64,000 nt of DNA. Origin: Kaistia geumhonensis. Lineage in GTDB: Bacteria; Pseudomonadota; Alphaproteobacteria; Rhizobiales; Kaistiaceae. The stretch's first letter is position 1; every line of letters starts with the position of its first letter. The notes below the pieces were generated by a model. The model did no database searches. It was given only the letters and a program-made list of their open reading frames with translations, and had not been told where the DNA came from. The position numbers and the translations under genes are program-made. The stretch lies in NCBI RefSeq assembly GCF_030815145.1, contig NZ_JAUSWJ010000001.1, forward strand, positions 2,790,001 through 2,854,000. Reading direction: 5' to 3'. Of this stretch, positions 8,796 to 21,320 are shown one piece after another.

Positions 8796-9646
8796 GCGGC
8801 GTGGCCCATATCGGCGAGAATGACGGCGCGAAGCTCCTCGGTGACCTCGGGCCGGACACCGAACCAGCGCTCGAAGCCCGGCGCCGCCTGATGCAACAGC
8901 ATGCCGAGGCCGTCGACGGTCGAAAGGCCCCGCGCCCGCGCCGCCTTGAGCAGCGGCGTCTCCAGCGGCACATAGACGATGTCGGTCACGAGGCAGTCGT
9001 CGCGCGCCGGCCCGAGATCGATCGCAAGCGGCGGCTGGCCCTCCATGCCGAGCGAGGTGGTGTTGACGATGATCGCGGCCTCGGTGAGGAGGCGCGGCAC
9101 ATCCTCCCAGCCCGCCACAGCGAGCGGCGCGCCGAAGCGTTCGACCAGCGCCTCGGCGCGGTCGCGGCTGCGGTTCACGACATGGATCGGGCCGAAGCCG
9201 CGCGATTTCAGCGCGAAGAGCACGGCACGCGCCGCGCCGCCGGCCCCGAGCACAAGCGCCGGCCCCGCCATGCGAGCGAAAGCCGGCGCGCGCTGGTCGA
9301 GATTGGCGAGGAAGCCGAGCGCATCGGTGTTGCCGCCGACGAGCTGGCCGTTTTCGAGCCATAGCGTGTTCACGGCGCCGAGCGCCGAGGCGACGCCATC
9401 CGCCCGCGCGACGGCGGCGAAGGCGGCCTCCTTGTGCGGCACCGTGACATTGGCGCCGATGAAGGGTCCGCTCGCAAAGCCCGCGAGGAAAGCGTCGATC
9501 TCTTCGGGCGCGACGGCATGGCGGACATAGTCGCCCGCGATGCCGTAGCGCGCGAGCCAGTGGCGATGGATCAGCGGCGAGCGCGAATGTTTGACCGGCC
9601 AGCCGATCACGGCCGCGACCGGCCCGCTGGCCGTCGAAACGCTCAT
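8792..9646 (-). CDS. aroE: Shikimate dehydrogenase (NADP+)
   Basis: AroE reduces 3-dehydroshikimate in the pathway to aromatic amino acids. The 284-residue protein shows the substrate motif [13 protein letters not shown] (15-27), the catalytic NVTVPHKE block (66-73, Lys72), NTDALGF (106-112) and a GAGGAARAV nucleotide-binding turn near residue 135. Its start overlaps the maf stop (ATGA) and its stop overlaps the coaE start. Confidence 0.96.
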   Translation of the reverse strand: MSVSTASGPVAAVIGWPVKHSRSPLIHRHWLARYGIAGDYVRHAVAPEEIDAFLAGFASGPFIGANVTVPHKEAAFAAVARADGVASALGAVNTLWLENGQLVGGNTDALGFLANLDQRAPAFARMAGPALVLGAGGAARAVLFALKSRGFGPIHVVNRSRDRAEALVERFGAPLAVAGWEDVPRLLTEAAIIVNTTSLGMEGQPPLAIDLGPARDDCLVTDIVYVPLETPLLKAARARGLSTVDGLGMLLHQAAPGFERWFGVRPEVTEELRAVILADMGHAA

Positions 9647-10251
9647 GGGTTCTTCTCCTGGTCGATGAGGCCGCGCGATCTCAGCCAGCCGAGCAGCGGC
9701 AGCAGCGGCAATCCGAGAATGGTGAAGTAATCGCCCTCGATGGCTTCGAACAGCCGGACGCCGACGCCTTCCAGATGGTAGGCGCCGACGGAGCCGAAGA
9801 TGCCCTCGGCCGCCTCGTCCAGATAGCGCTCGATGGCCGCCGGCGAGAGCCGCCGCATCGTGAGCCGCGCGTCCGACACATGCTGCCAGGCGCTGCCCGG
9901 CCCCTCGGCGACGACCACGGCCGAGACGAGCCGATGCGTCCTGCCTTGCAACTCTTCTATCTGCCGGCGGGCGCCGTCGCGGTCGCCCGGCTTCACCAGG
10001 CGCCGGCCGCCGAGGTCCAGCACCTGGTCGGCACCGATGACGACGGCTCCGGGCCGAAGCGCCAGCACCGCCTCGGCCTTGGCCCGGGCGAGCGCCAGGG
10101 CGATCGCCTCCGATGGCTCGCCGGCGGCGATGAGCGGCGCCTCCAGGGCGCGTTCGTCGACCGGCGCGGCGAGTCTGGCGAAGACGAGGCCGGCATTGGC
10201 GAGCAGGCTTTTGCGCGCCGCGCTGGTCGAGGCGAGGATCAGCGCCGTCAT
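9643..10251 (-). CDS. maf: Maf-family nucleotide pyrophosphatase
   Basis: Maf proteins hydrolyse non-canonical or canonical nucleoside triphosphates to monophosphates as house-cleaning enzymes. The 202-residue product begins with the family signature [14 protein letters not shown] (4-17), has the catalytic Asp in GADQVLDL (D75), and the late [14 protein letters not shown] block. Assignment to the YhdE- or YceF-type subfamily is not certain from sequence alone. Both ends overlap neighbours by four bases (ATGA with ppsR, ATGA with aroE). Confidence 0.92.
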   Translation of the reverse strand: MTALILASTSAARKSLLANAGLVFARLAAPVDERALEAPLIAAGEPSEAIALALARAKAEAVLALRPGAVVIGADQVLDLGGRRLVKPGDRDGARRQIEELQGRTHRLVSAVVVAEGPGSAWQHVSDARLTMRRLSPAAIERYLDEAAEGIFGSVGAYHLEGVGVRLFEAIEGDYFTILGLPLLPLLGWLRSRGLIDQEKNP

Positions 10252-11084
10252 TCGCTCGCTCCGAGCGCCGCGCCCTTGCGCAACGACAGGATCGCCGCCG
10301 CGGTCTCCTCGATCGAGCGCCGCGTCACGTCGATCACCGGCCAGCCCTTGCGCGCGCAGATGCGCCGCGTCGATGCGATCTCCGCGGCGACCGCCGCGCG
10401 GTCGACATAAGGATCGTCGCTGCCGAGGCCGGAAAAAGCGAGGACGCGGTTCTCGCGCATCTGCACGATCCGGTCCGGCGTCGCGACGAGCCCGACGATC
10501 AGCGGCCCCGTCACGCGCTCCAGCTCGGCCGGCAGCGACACGCCGGGCACGATCGGGATATTGGCGGTGCGGACGCCGCGATTGGCGAGATAGATGCTGG
10601 TCGGCGTCTTCGACGTGCGGCTGACGCCAATGATGACGATCTCGGCGAGGTCGAGATCCTCCAGCATCTGCCCGTCGTCATGCATCATGGCGAAGGTCAG
10701 CGCCTCGATGCGGCGGAAATAATCGCCGTCGAGCGCATGCTGCGCGCCGGCGCGGCCCTCCGACGAGGCGCCGAGATAGGACTGGAACACCTGCAGCACC
10801 GGATCGAGCACCGAGAAGCAGGGCACGGCGATCAGCCGGCAGCCGGCTTCCAGCGGATCGGCGATGCTGCGATCGACCAGCGTGAACAGAACGATGCCCG
10901 GCTCCCGCTCGATATCGAGCAGAATGCGCTCGACCTGCTTGGGCGAGCGCGTCATGGCGTGGATGTGCTCGACGACCGAAACGCCGGGATACTGCGCCGT
11001 CGCAGCCCGCGCGACGGTCAGGAGGGTCTCGCCCGTCGCGTCGGAGACGAGGTGGAGATGGAGATGCCGAAGCTCGTTCTTCAC
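10248..11084 (-). CDS. ppsR: Pyruvate, water dikinase/PPDK regulatory protein (DUF299)
   Basis: DUF299 proteins are bifunctional kinase-phosphorylases that switch pyruvate phosphate dikinase or phosphoenolpyruvate synthase off and on. The 278-residue product opens LHLHLVSDATGETL (8-21) and carries the P-loop-like GVSRTSKTPTS (153-163). The GTG at 11084 has GGGGACAAGGAC directly upstream; an in-frame ATG at 11108 adds MHRAGDKD and cannot be excluded. This family is the RP001-type gene that flanks the chromosome origin opposite hemE in Caulobacter and Rickettsia. It starts the minus-strand run down to dnaQ. Confidence 0.93.
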   Translation of the reverse strand: MKNELRHLHLHLVSDATGETLLTVARAATAQYPGVSVVEHIHAMTRSPKQVERILLDIEREPGIVLFTLVDRSIADPLEAGCRLIAVPCFSVLDPVLQVFQSYLGASSEGRAGAQHALDGDYFRRIEALTFAMMHDDGQMLEDLDLAEIVIIGVSRTSKTPTSIYLANRGVRTANIPIVPGVSLPAELERVTGPLIVGLVATPDRIVQMRENRVLAFSGLGSDDPYVDRAAVAAEIASTRRICARKGWPVIDVTRRSIEETAAAILSLRKGAALGASE

Positions 11085-11225
11085 GTCCTTGTCCCCAGCC
11101 CTGTGCATGGGGGCGCACAAGTCGGGCCAAAGCCCGTCACCCCCGTCCCTTCTCCCCGATGCGGGGCCGACGATCAACAGCGGCTCGGCCTGGGGAAAGA
11201 ATGGAGCCCCGAACAAGTGAATCGT

Positions 11226-11470
11226 GAATCCGCGGTCCGTTGCCCCACTTCTTAACGAAAGGTTAACAAGATGGCCGGGATGGTTCGAATTTTAACGACC
11301 TTGAAAGACCTGCGTCGATTCAAGGGCCTGATGGGCGCGCTCCGGATCTTGTCCCCGAATCCCCCAGCCGGGATCGGCCGTTGGCCAGCGCCTATGCCGC
11401 AGCGCGGGTCGATTGTGGATGCCCGCGAATGACGCTAATTCCCCCCTCAAGAAGAAGAAACAAAAGATTC
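11226..11470. promoter_or_regulatory. Cluster of four GANTC (CcrM) methylation sites
   Basis: GANTC occurs at 11226-11230 (GAATC), 11317-11321 (GATTC), 11357-11361 (GAATC) and 11466-11470 (GATTC). CcrM methylates this motif in alphaproteobacteria and the methylation state reports passage of the replication fork. Fewer than one site would be expected in a stretch of this length at about 64% GC. Confidence 0.55.
11252..11267 (+). promoter_or_regulatory. CtrA-binding site, full consensus
   Basis: The sequence TTAACGAAAGGTTAAC matches TTAA-N7-TTAAC, the consensus for the alphaproteobacterial cell-cycle regulator CtrA. In Caulobacter, CtrA bound at the origin blocks replication initiation. Such AT-rich spaced repeats are rare by chance at this GC content. 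It could also control hemE or ppsR transcription. Confidence 0.75.
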
Positions 11471-11502
11471 AAGGCTCTCTTTTTAGAGATGAAGGAGGTG
11501 TG

Positions 11503-12549
11503 GTGACGGACGCCGGTACGACGCAGCGCGAGGCCTCCCGGTTCCTCGCCGTTCTCGACGGTGCAGCCGTCTCGCCCCCGCCGATCTGGCTGATGCGCCA
11601 GGCAGGCCGCTACCTTCCCGAATATCGCGCCGTGCGCGCCGAGGCCGGCGGCTTCCTCGACCTCTGCTTCGATCCCGCCCGCGCGGCCCGCGTCACCCTT
11701 CAGCCCATCGAGCGGTTCGGCTTCGATGCGGCGATCCTCTTCTCGGACATCCTCGTCATACCGCATGCGATGGGTCGCAGCGTCCGCTTCGCCGAGGGCG
11801 AGGGACCGCGTCTCGAACCGATCGACGCCGAAGGCATCGAGGCTCTGGAGGTCGAGGGCGTCGTCGCGCGGCTTGCGAGCGTGCTGGAGACCGTCGAGCG
11901 GGTGCGGGGCAGCCTGCCCGCTTCGACGGCGCTGATCGGCTTCTGCGGCGCTCCCTTCACGGTTGCGACCTATATGATCGCCGGGCGCGGGACACCCGAC
12001 CAGGCGCCGGCCCGCCTGCTGGCCGCGCGGCAGCCCGAGCGGTTCGCGATGCTGATCGACCGGCTGGTCGAAGCCTCGATCGATTATCTCGTCGCCCAGC
12101 TCGACGCGGGCGCCGATGCCGTGCAGATCTTCGACAGCTGGGCCGGCGTGCTGGCGCCGCCGTCCTTCCGGCGCTGGAGCGAGGAGCCGATCGCGCGCAT
12201 CGTCGCCGGCGTCCGTGCGCGGAAGCCGGGGGCGCGGATCATCGGCTTTCCGAAGGGTATCGACCGAGCGGTGGCGCCCTTCGCCGCGGCGACGGGCGTG
12301 AACGCGGTCGGCGTCGACTGGACGGTCCCGCTTCGCGCCGTCCGGGACGAACTCGGCGGGCGCTGCGCGCTGCAGGGCAATCTCGATCCGATGCTGCTCG
12401 TCGCGGGCGGTCCCGCGCTCGAGGCGGCGATCGACGACATCCTGGAAGCGATGGCCGGCGCCCGCTTCATCTTCAATCTCGGCCACGGCATCGTGCCGGA
12501 GACGCCGATCGCCCATGTCGAGCAGCTGATCCGCCGCGTGCGGGGCTGA
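11503..12549 (+). CDS. hemE: Uroporphyrinogen decarboxylase
   Basis: HemE removes four carboxyl groups from uroporphyrinogen III to give coproporphyrinogen III. The 348-residue protein has the signature [17 protein letters not shown] (26-42), [19 protein letters not shown] and [12 protein letters not shown] near the end. The GTG at 11503 is chosen because AAGGAGG ends four bases before it and it yields the usual VTD start; the frame is open back to 11413 with an unrelated Lys-rich stretch. It opens the plus-strand block leaving the proposed origin and is followed by hemJ, giving a small haem operon. Confidence 0.95.
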   Translation: MTDAGTTQREASRFLAVLDGAAVSPPPIWLMRQAGRYLPEYRAVRAEAGGFLDLCFDPARAARVTLQPIERFGFDAAILFSDILVIPHAMGRSVRFAEGEGPRLEPIDAEGIEALEVEGVVARLASVLETVERVRGSLPASTALIGFCGAPFTVATYMIAGRGTPDQAPARLLAARQPERFAMLIDRLVEASIDYLVAQLDAGADAVQIFDSWAGVLAPPSFRRWSEEPIARIVAGVRARKPGARIIGFPKGIDRAVAPFAAATGVNAVGVDWTVPLRAVRDELGGRCALQGNLDPMLLVAGGPALEAAIDDILEAMAGARFIFNLGHGIVPETPIAHVEQLIRRVRG

Positions 12550-12562
12550 GCCGGAGATTCCG

Positions 12563-12994
12563 ATGGCGGACTACTATCTTTGGATCAAGGCGCTGCACAT
12601 CATAGCGGTGATCAGCTGGATGGCGGGCATCTTCTACCTGCCGCGCCTCTTCATCTATCACACGGCCGCGCCGGCCGGCTCCGAGCAGTCGGAGACGTTC
12701 AAGGTGATGGAGCGCAAGCTGCTGCGCATCATCATGAATCCGGCGATGATCGTCGTCTGGCTGACCGGGCTGGCGCTGGTCGGGATCCTGCGCGTCGATC
12801 GCGAGCCGTGGTTCATGGCCAAGTTCGCCCTAGTGATCGTCATGACGGCGTTCCACATGTGGCTTGCAGCGCGCCGCAGGGCCTTCGCCGAGGATCGCAA
12901 CGACCTCACAGGCAGGACCTACCGGATCGCCAACGAGATCCCGACGCTGCTGATGATCGTGATCGTCGTCCTGGTCGTGGTGAAGCCCTTCTGA
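12563..12994 (+). CDS. hemJ: Protoporphyrinogen oxidase HemJ
   Basis: HemJ is the oxygen-independent type of protoporphyrinogen IX oxidase found in most alphaproteobacteria. The 143-residue protein has four predicted membrane helices and the conserved family features: an early His in WIKALHIIAVISWMAGIFYLPR, an Arg/Lys-rich loop ERKLLRIIMNPAM and a closing RIANEIPTLLMIVIVVLVVVKPF. It follows hemE by 13 bases, with CCGGAGAT as the likely ribosome binding site, so both act in the same pathway and are probably cotranscribed. Confidence 0.92.
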   Translation: MADYYLWIKALHIIAVISWMAGIFYLPRLFIYHTAAPAGSEQSETFKVMERKLLRIIMNPAMIVVWLTGLALVGILRVDREPWFMAKFALVIVMTAFHMWLAARRRAFAEDRNDLTGRTYRIANEIPTLLMIVIVVLVVVKPF

Positions 12995-13208
12995 ACGGCT
13001 TCGTCACATTTCAGCAGACGGCTTGCTCCGCGGCGCCCGAGCGATTAAGGTGCGCCATCTTATCGAAGCAGACCGGTGCGGGTCGGCCGAGCCCAAGGGC
13101 CAGCTCACGCACCATGCCGATGCCAATCCCCTGCGCATCCAGGCTCAAGTTCTGCCAATCCCCTCAATGAACGCGTTCGACTGAATCCAAGCGAGATTCG
13201 CAAAACTC
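12995..13208 (+). promoter_or_regulatory. rho 5' region
   Basis: A 214-base untranslated stretch before rho. Long leaders are common upstream of rho, where the protein controls its own synthesis through attenuation, but nothing here is specific enough to show that. The element GCCAATCCC occurs twice (near 13125 and 13155). No clear promoter or intrinsic terminator was found. Confidence 0.3.
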
Positions 13209-14474
<1,266 letters not shown>

Positions 14475-14480
14475 CGCGGC

Positions 14481-16493
<2,013 letters not shown>

Positions 16494-16535
16494 CGGTGGG
16501 ATCCGTCGATCGGCTGGTGAACTAGGATAGGGCGA

Positions 16536-17828
16536 ATGGCGCGCGACACCATCTATGCCGTTTCGAGCGGCCCTGTTCCGGCTGGCCTTGCGGTTGTCAG
16601 GCTATCAGGCCCGGGCGTCCGATTCGGACTCGAAACAATGGTCGGCACTCCGCCTCGGCCGCGCGTCGCGTCGCTCCGACCGATTCGTGATCGAAATGGT
16701 CTCCTGCTCGACCGCGGGCTGGTGCTGTTCTTCCCGGCACCGGGCAGCTTCACCGGCGAGGATGTGGCCGAGTTGCATGTGCATGGCGGCCGCGCCGTGG
16801 TCGCGGCGGTGCTGGCAGCGCTGGCTGACCTCCCCGGCTACCGCGCCGCCGAAGCCGGCGAATTCACGCGCCGCGCTTTCGAGAACGGCCGTGCTGACTT
16901 GACTGAGGTCGAGGGCCTTTCGGACTTGATCGTGGCGGAAACGGAAGCGCAGCGGCGACAGGCCCTGCTGCTGGCGGAAGGCGGCCTCGCGAGGCGACTC
17001 CGCGCATGGTCGGAGGATCTGCTGCGGGCGCGGGCGATGATCGAAGCCGGTCTCGATTTCGTCGATGAAGAAGACGTCCCGGCGTCGGTGATCGATGCCG
17101 CCGTTCGGGAGGCAAGTCGGTTGGCGCTGGAAATGGGCGCTCTCATCGAAGCGAGTTCCTTCGGCGAGCGGGTTCGTTCCGGTTTCGACGTCGTGCTGCT
17201 CGGCGCGCCCAATGTCGGCAAGTCCAGCTTGCTCAACGCGCTTGCCCGTCGCGAGGCAGCGATCGTCACCGCAGAGCCCGGAACCACACGCGACCTCATA
17301 GAAGTTGCGCTGGACATCGACGGCTATGCCGTAACCCTCGTCGACACCGCCGGTCTTCGCGAGGCGGCGGGCCTCGTCGAGCGGGAAGGCATCGAGCGGG
17401 CAAAGAGGCGGAGCGCCGACGCCGACCTCATTCTGTTGCTCGACGATGGAGACGAGCCGTTGGTCGAGCCGCCCTCCGGTGTTCCGATCTTACGGGTGTG
17501 CACCAAGAGCGATCGGCGCGAGTCGTTGCCCGAGGGGCTTGCGGTGTCGTCCGTCACCGGAGCGGGCCTCGATGATCTCCGGCGGGCGATCGGGACGGCA
17601 CTTGGATTGGCGGACCGGCGGCCGGATGCCTTGATTGTCCGTGAGCGTCAGCGGCAAGGCATATCGACGGCGTGCCTCGCGCTGGCCGGCATCCAGGACA
17701 CGCAGCCGCCCGAGCTGATCGCCGAGGAGCTGCGTCGGGCAGCCGATGCGCTCGGCCGTGTCGCCGGGCGCTATGGTGTCGAGGACCTGCTCGGCGAGAT
17801 TTTCAGCGCGTTCTGTATCGGCAAATAG
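16536..17828 (+). CDS. mnmE: tRNA uridine-5-carboxymethylaminomethyl synthesis GTPase MnmE
   Basis: MnmE works with MnmG to modify the wobble uridine of several tRNAs. The 430-residue protein has the N-terminal tetrahydrofolate-binding domain (DTIYAVSSGPVPAGLAVVRLSG), a helical region, a GTPase domain with GAPNVGKSS (about 217-225) and DTAG, and the diagnostic C-terminal FCIGK whose cysteine is conserved. The gene is slightly short for the family but has all domains. A perfect parS site begins four bases after the stop. Confidence 0.96.
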   Translation: MARDTIYAVSSGPVPAGLAVVRLSGPGVRFGLETMVGTPPRPRVASLRPIRDRNGLLLDRGLVLFFPAPGSFTGEDVAELHVHGGRAVVAAVLAALADLPGYRAAEAGEFTRRAFENGRADLTEVEGLSDLIVAETEAQRRQALLLAEGGLARRLRAWSEDLLRARAMIEAGLDFVDEEDVPASVIDAAVREASRLALEMGALIEASSFGERVRSGFDVVLLGAPNVGKSSLLNALARREAAIVTAEPGTTRDLIEVALDIDGYAVTLVDTAGLREAAGLVEREGIERAKRRSADADLILLLDDGDEPLVEPPSGVPILRVCTKSDRRESLPEGLAVSSVTGAGLDDLRRAIGTALGLADRRPDALIVRERQRQGISTACLALAGIQDTQPPELIAEELRRAADALGRVAGRYGVEDLLGEIFSAFCIGK

Positions 17829-17832
17829 GCCC

Positions 17833-17848
17833 TGTTTCACGTGAAACA
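17833..17848. other. parS centromere site 1 (perfect palindrome)
   Basis: TGTTTCACGTGAAACA is the exact 16-base consensus bacterial parS palindrome, the ParB-binding centromere. It lies between mnmE and mnmG, about 6.4 kb from the proposed origin and 3.5 kb from parB. Confidence 0.95.
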
Positions 17849-17911
17849 GCCGTCGTGCTTTACCGGCGTGGCCGGTTCCGCTAAGCGCTGCCCAAGGATC
17901 GAGGTGAGCGA

Positions 17912-19789
17912 ATGAATCGTCTGGACTTTGATGTCGTGGTGATCGGCGGCGGCCATGCCGGTGTCGAGGCCGCAGCTGCTGCCGCCCGGCTCGGCGCGCG
18001 AACGGCCCTGCTGACGCACCGCCGCGACACGATTGGCGTCATGTCCTGCAACCCGGCGATCGGCGGACTCGGCAAGGGTCATCTCGTTCGCGAGGTCGAC
18101 GCGTTGGATGGACTCATGGGCCGCGTTGCTGACGCCGCCGGTATCCAGTTCCGCCTGCTCAACCGCCGCAAGGGTCCCGCCGTTCGCGGACCGCGCGCGC
18201 AGGCCGATCGCAAGCTCTACCGCCAGGCCATGCTGGCGGCGGTCGAGGATACGGTCGGCTTAACGGTTGTCGAGGGCGACGCGCATGAGCTGATCGCGCC
18301 TTCGGGCGCCATCGAAGGCTTGACTCTCGCGGACGGCCGGCAGATCTCCTGCAGAGCCGTGGTCGTATCGACCGGGACCTTTCTGCGTGGCCTGATCCAT
18401 ATCGGCGAAAGGCGCACCCCGGCCGGCCGTGTCGGCGAGCAGCCGGCCATGGGGCTCTCCGCATCCTTCGAGAAGATCGGCTTCACGCTTGGGCGCCTGA
18501 AGACGGGAACGCCGCCACGTCTTGATGGCCGCACGATCGATTGGGCGCGGCTGGAGCGCCAACCGGGCGATGCCGAGCCGGAACCGTTCTCGACCCTGAC
18601 CGGCGCGATCACCAATACCCAGGTCGATTGCGCCATCACGCGAACGACATCCGAAACGCATGCGATCATCCGCGCCAATCTGGCGCGCTCGCCGATCTAT
18701 TCCGGCCAGATCGAGAGCCGCGGTCCGCGCTATTGCCCGAGCATCGAGGACAAGATCGTTCGCTTCGGCGAGCGTGAGGGTCACCAGATCTTCCTCGAGC
18801 CGGAGGGGCTCGATGACCCGACGGTCTATCCGAACGGCATCTCGACCTCGCTGCCCGAGGACGTCCAGGCGGCGCTCGTGGCGTCGATCCCCGGCCTGGA
18901 GCGGGCGGTCATCCTGCGCTCCGGCTATGCCATCGAGTATGATCATGTCGATCCGCGCGAGCTGATGGCCACGCTCGAGACCAAGCGCGCCCGCGGCCTC
19001 TTCCTCGCCGGCCAGATCAACGGCACCACGGGCTACGAAGAAGCGGCGGCGCAGGGCGTGGTCGCGGGCGTTAATGCCGCGCGCCGCGCAGCCGGGAACG
19101 ATGGAATCACTTTCAGCCGCGCCGATTCCTATATTGGTGTCATGATCGACGACCTGGTGACGCGCGGCGTCACCGAGCCCTACCGCATGTTCACCTCGCG
19201 AGCCGAGTACCGGCTCTCACTGCGTGCGGACAATGCGGATCAGCGGCTGACGCCGCTCGGCATCGAGATCGGTGTCGTCGGCGCCGATCGCGCGCGCGCC
19301 TTTGGCGCCAAGCTCGGCGAGATCGAGGCAGCCCGCTGCGCGTTTGCGGAGGCCTCGTTGACGCCCACCGAGGCCGGGCGACATGGGCTGGCGATCAATG
19401 CCGATGGCGTTCGGCGCTCCGCCTTCGACCTGCTCGCCTATCCGGATATCGACGCGGCCAGGCTCACAGCCATCTGGCCGAACCTCGCGCGCTACTCGCC
19501 CGGCGCTCTGGCGCAGATCGAATCGGACGCGAAATATGCTGTCTATCTTGAGCGTCAGAAGGCCGACATCGCCGAAGTCGCCCGTGAGGAGAGCGTCATG
19601 CTCGATGGCGAGCTGGACTATGCGTCGGTCACCGGTCTCTCCAACGAACTCAAGCAGCGGCTTGCGCAGGTACGGCCGGCGACTCTCGGCCAGGCCGGCC
19701 GCGTCGAGGGCATGACGCCCGCGGCCCTCGCCATCCTGCTCGGCGCCGTCAATCGGGCGCGACGAGCCCAGGAGCGGGCGACGGCATGA
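17912..19789 (+). CDS. mnmG: tRNA uridine-5-carboxymethylaminomethyl modification enzyme MnmG
   Basis: MnmG is the FAD-dependent partner of MnmE. The 625-residue protein has the dinucleotide-binding [10 protein letters not shown] (10-19), [23 protein letters not shown], the second FAD motif around [18 protein letters not shown], and a C-terminal helical domain with [13 protein letters not shown]. The start ATG is preceded by GAGGTGA. Its stop overlaps the rsmG start (ATGA). Confidence 0.98.
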   Translation: MNRLDFDVVVIGGGHAGVEAAAAAARLGARTALLTHRRDTIGVMSCNPAIGGLGKGHLVREVDALDGLMGRVADAAGIQFRLLNRRKGPAVRGPRAQADRKLYRQAMLAAVEDTVGLTVVEGDAHELIAPSGAIEGLTLADGRQISCRAVVVSTGTFLRGLIHIGERRTPAGRVGEQPAMGLSASFEKIGFTLGRLKTGTPPRLDGRTIDWARLERQPGDAEPEPFSTLTGAITNTQVDCAITRTTSETHAIIRANLARSPIYSGQIESRGPRYCPSIEDKIVRFGEREGHQIFLEPEGLDDPTVYPNGISTSLPEDVQAALVASIPGLERAVILRSGYAIEYDHVDPRELMATLETKRARGLFLAGQINGTTGYEEAAAQGVVAGVNAARRAAGNDGITFSRADSYIGVMIDDLVTRGVTEPYRMFTSRAEYRLSLRADNADQRLTPLGIEIGVVGADRARAFGAKLGEIEAARCAFAEASLTPTEAGRHGLAINADGVRRSAFDLLAYPDIDAARLTAIWPNLARYSPGALAQIESDAKYAVYLERQKADIAEVAREESVMLDGELDYASVTGLSNELKQRLAQVRPATLGQAGRVEGMTPAALAILLGAVNRARRAQERATA

Positions 19790-20427
19790 CAGTGCGGCCG
19801 GAGAGCATCGCGGCGCTGCGCGACATCATTGCTGTTTCACGTGAAACGGAGCAGCGGCTCAACATCTATGTCGAGCTCCTGCGCAAATGGCAGCCGGCGC
19901 AGAACCTCGTCTCGCCGCGAACGATGACGGAGCTCTGGACCCGGCATATCGCAGATTCCGCGCAGCTCGTCGCGCTGTTCCCGGAGGACCGGCACTGGGT
20001 CGATATCGGCAGCGGTGGCGGACTTCCAGGGCTGGTCACCGGAATCCTTCTGGCGGAACAGCCTGGTGCCTCGGTCATCTGCGTCGAGTCCAACCAGAAG
20101 AAATGCGCCTTCCTGCGGACGGTCGCGCGCGAAACCGGCGCCCCCGTGACAGTGCGGGACGGGCGTATCGAATCGGTTCTGAAACAATTGGACGGCCCTG
20201 TTGACCGCATCAGCGCCCGGGCGCTGGCGCCGCTCGACAAGCTGCTCGATCTCTCGGCGCCGCTTCTCGCCCGCGGTGTTCCGGCTGCGTTCCATAAAGG
20301 CGAGGATTTTGATCAGGAGCTGGCGGAAGCCTCTCAATCTTGGTCGCTCGATCTGGTAAGACACAAGAGCTTGATCGATCCGGCGAGTTCGATCGTGGAA
20401 ATCCGACGCGCAGAGCGCAGGCTCTGA
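19786..20427 (+). CDS. rsmG: 16S rRNA (guanine(527)-N7)-methyltransferase RsmG
   Basis: RsmG methylates G527 of 16S rRNA. The 213-residue protein has the SAM-binding motif [11 protein letters not shown] and the downstream [12 protein letters not shown] block. Residues around 18-22 read VSRET, encoded by the second parS site, so DNA centromere and protein sequence share the same bases. The ATG overlaps the mnmG stop. parA follows 17 bases after the stop. Confidence 0.96.
   Translation: MTVRPESIAALRDIIAVSRETEQRLNIYVELLRKWQPAQNLVSPRTMTELWTRHIADSAQLVALFPEDRHWVDIGSGGGLPGLVTGILLAEQPGASVICVESNQKKCAFLRTVARETGAPVTVRDGRIESVLKQLDGPVDRISARALAPLDKLLDLSAPLLARGVPAAFHKGEDFDQELAEASQSWSLDLVRHKSLIDPASSIVEIRRAERRL
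19833..19848. other. parS centromere site 2, inside rsmG
   Basis: TGTTTCACGTGAAACG matches the parS consensus at 15 of 16 positions. It lies within the rsmG reading frame, where it encodes VSRET, exactly 2,000 bases from site 1 and 597 bases upstream of the parA start. Confidence 0.88.
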
Positions 20428-20444
20428 GGCTCCGAGGGCACGCC

Positions 20445-21293
20445 ATGTCCGATGCGCACTCCTTCTCTCCCCCCTCGCTGCTGGCGGCCGCGCCGCGCGT
20501 GATCGCGCTCGCGAACCAGAAGGGTGGCGTCGGCAAGACGACGACGGCGATCAATCTCGGCACCGCGCTTGCGGCGATCGGCGAAGAGGTGCTGATCGTC
20601 GATCTCGATCCGCAGGGCAACGCGTCGACGGGCCTCGGCATCGACCGCAAGCTTCGTCTTCGTTCGACCTATGACCTGATGGTCGGTGAGTCGATCCTGT
20701 CCGAGGTGGCGATGGAGACCGCGGTGCCGCGTCTGTCGGTGGCGCCATCGACCATGGATCTGCTCGGCGTCGAACTGGAGATCGCCAGCCGTTCGGATCG
20801 CGCGTTCCGGCTCCGTCGCTCCATCGCCGCGCATGTCCAGCGCGCGGAATCGATTCGCGGGCGAAACTACTCCTATGTTCTCGTCGACTGCCCGCCCTCG
20901 CTCAATCTCCTGACCATCAATGCCCTGTCGGCGTCGCACTCGATCCTGGTTCCGCTGCAATGCGAGTTCTTCGCGCTCGAGGGCCTGTCGCAGCTGCTGC
21001 AGACGGTCGAGCAGGTGAAGCATGCGCTCAATCCGGAGCTGACGGTGCACGGCATCGTGCTGACCATGTTCGACAGCCGCAACAACCTCGCCGGCCAGGT
21101 GGTGTCGGATGTCCGAGCGCATATGGGCGACGCCGTCTACGATACGGTCATTCCGCGCAATGTGCGCATCTCGGAGGCGCCGTCGCATGGCAAGCCGGTG
21201 CTGCTCTACGATTTCAAGAGCACCGGCAGCCAGGCCTATCTGCGGCTCGCCTCGGAGATCATCCAGCGCGAGAAGCGGCTGCGCGCCGCCTGA
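20445..21293 (+). CDS. parA: Chromosome partitioning ATPase ParA
   Basis: ParA is the Walker-type ATPase that moves ParB-parS complexes apart during segregation. The 282-residue product has the deviant Walker A KGGVGKTTT (26-34), VDLDPQGNASTGLG, YVLVDCPPSLNLLT (Walker B) and the FALEGLSQLLQTV block. The ATG at 20445 was selected: the frame is open back into rsmG, but homologues start a few residues before the Walker A region. parB follows 27 bases downstream. Confidence 0.96.
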   Translation: MSDAHSFSPPSLLAAAPRVIALANQKGGVGKTTTAINLGTALAAIGEEVLIVDLDPQGNASTGLGIDRKLRLRSTYDLMVGESILSEVAMETAVPRLSVAPSTMDLLGVELEIASRSDRAFRLRRSIAAHVQRAESIRGRNYSYVLVDCPPSLNLLTINALSASHSILVPLQCEFFALEGLSQLLQTVEQVKHALNPELTVHGIVLTMFDSRNNLAGQVVSDVRAHMGDAVYDTVIPRNVRISEAPSHGKPVLLYDFKSTGSQAYLRLASEIIQREKRLRAA

Positions 21294-21320
21294 CGACGAA
21301 ACGAGAAGAGGAACGATCCC

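Larger units (their letters stand above)
11085..11502. other. Candidate chromosomal replication origin (oriC) between ppsR and hemE
   Basis: This 418-base gap lies between divergent ppsR (RP001-type) and hemE, the position of the mapped Caulobacter origin. Visible elements are a perfect CtrA box (11252-11267), a CtrA half-site TTAAC (11292-11296), four GANTC sites, DnaA-like 9-mers TGTGCATGG (11102-11110) and TGTGGATGC (11414-11422; reverse strand GCATCCACA), repeated TTGTCCCC (11089-11096, 11349-11356), and a lower-GC purine-rich stretch (about 11430-11492). No consensus TTATCCACA box was seen. The gap also holds promoters for both genes. The assignment combines gene context and motifs; it has not been tested by skew analysis. 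Confidence 0.75.

Noticed and set aside
11292-11306. Second CtrA box in the proposed origin
   Set aside because: Only one half (TTAAC) is present; the second half seven bases later reads GAAA, so it was kept as a half-site only.
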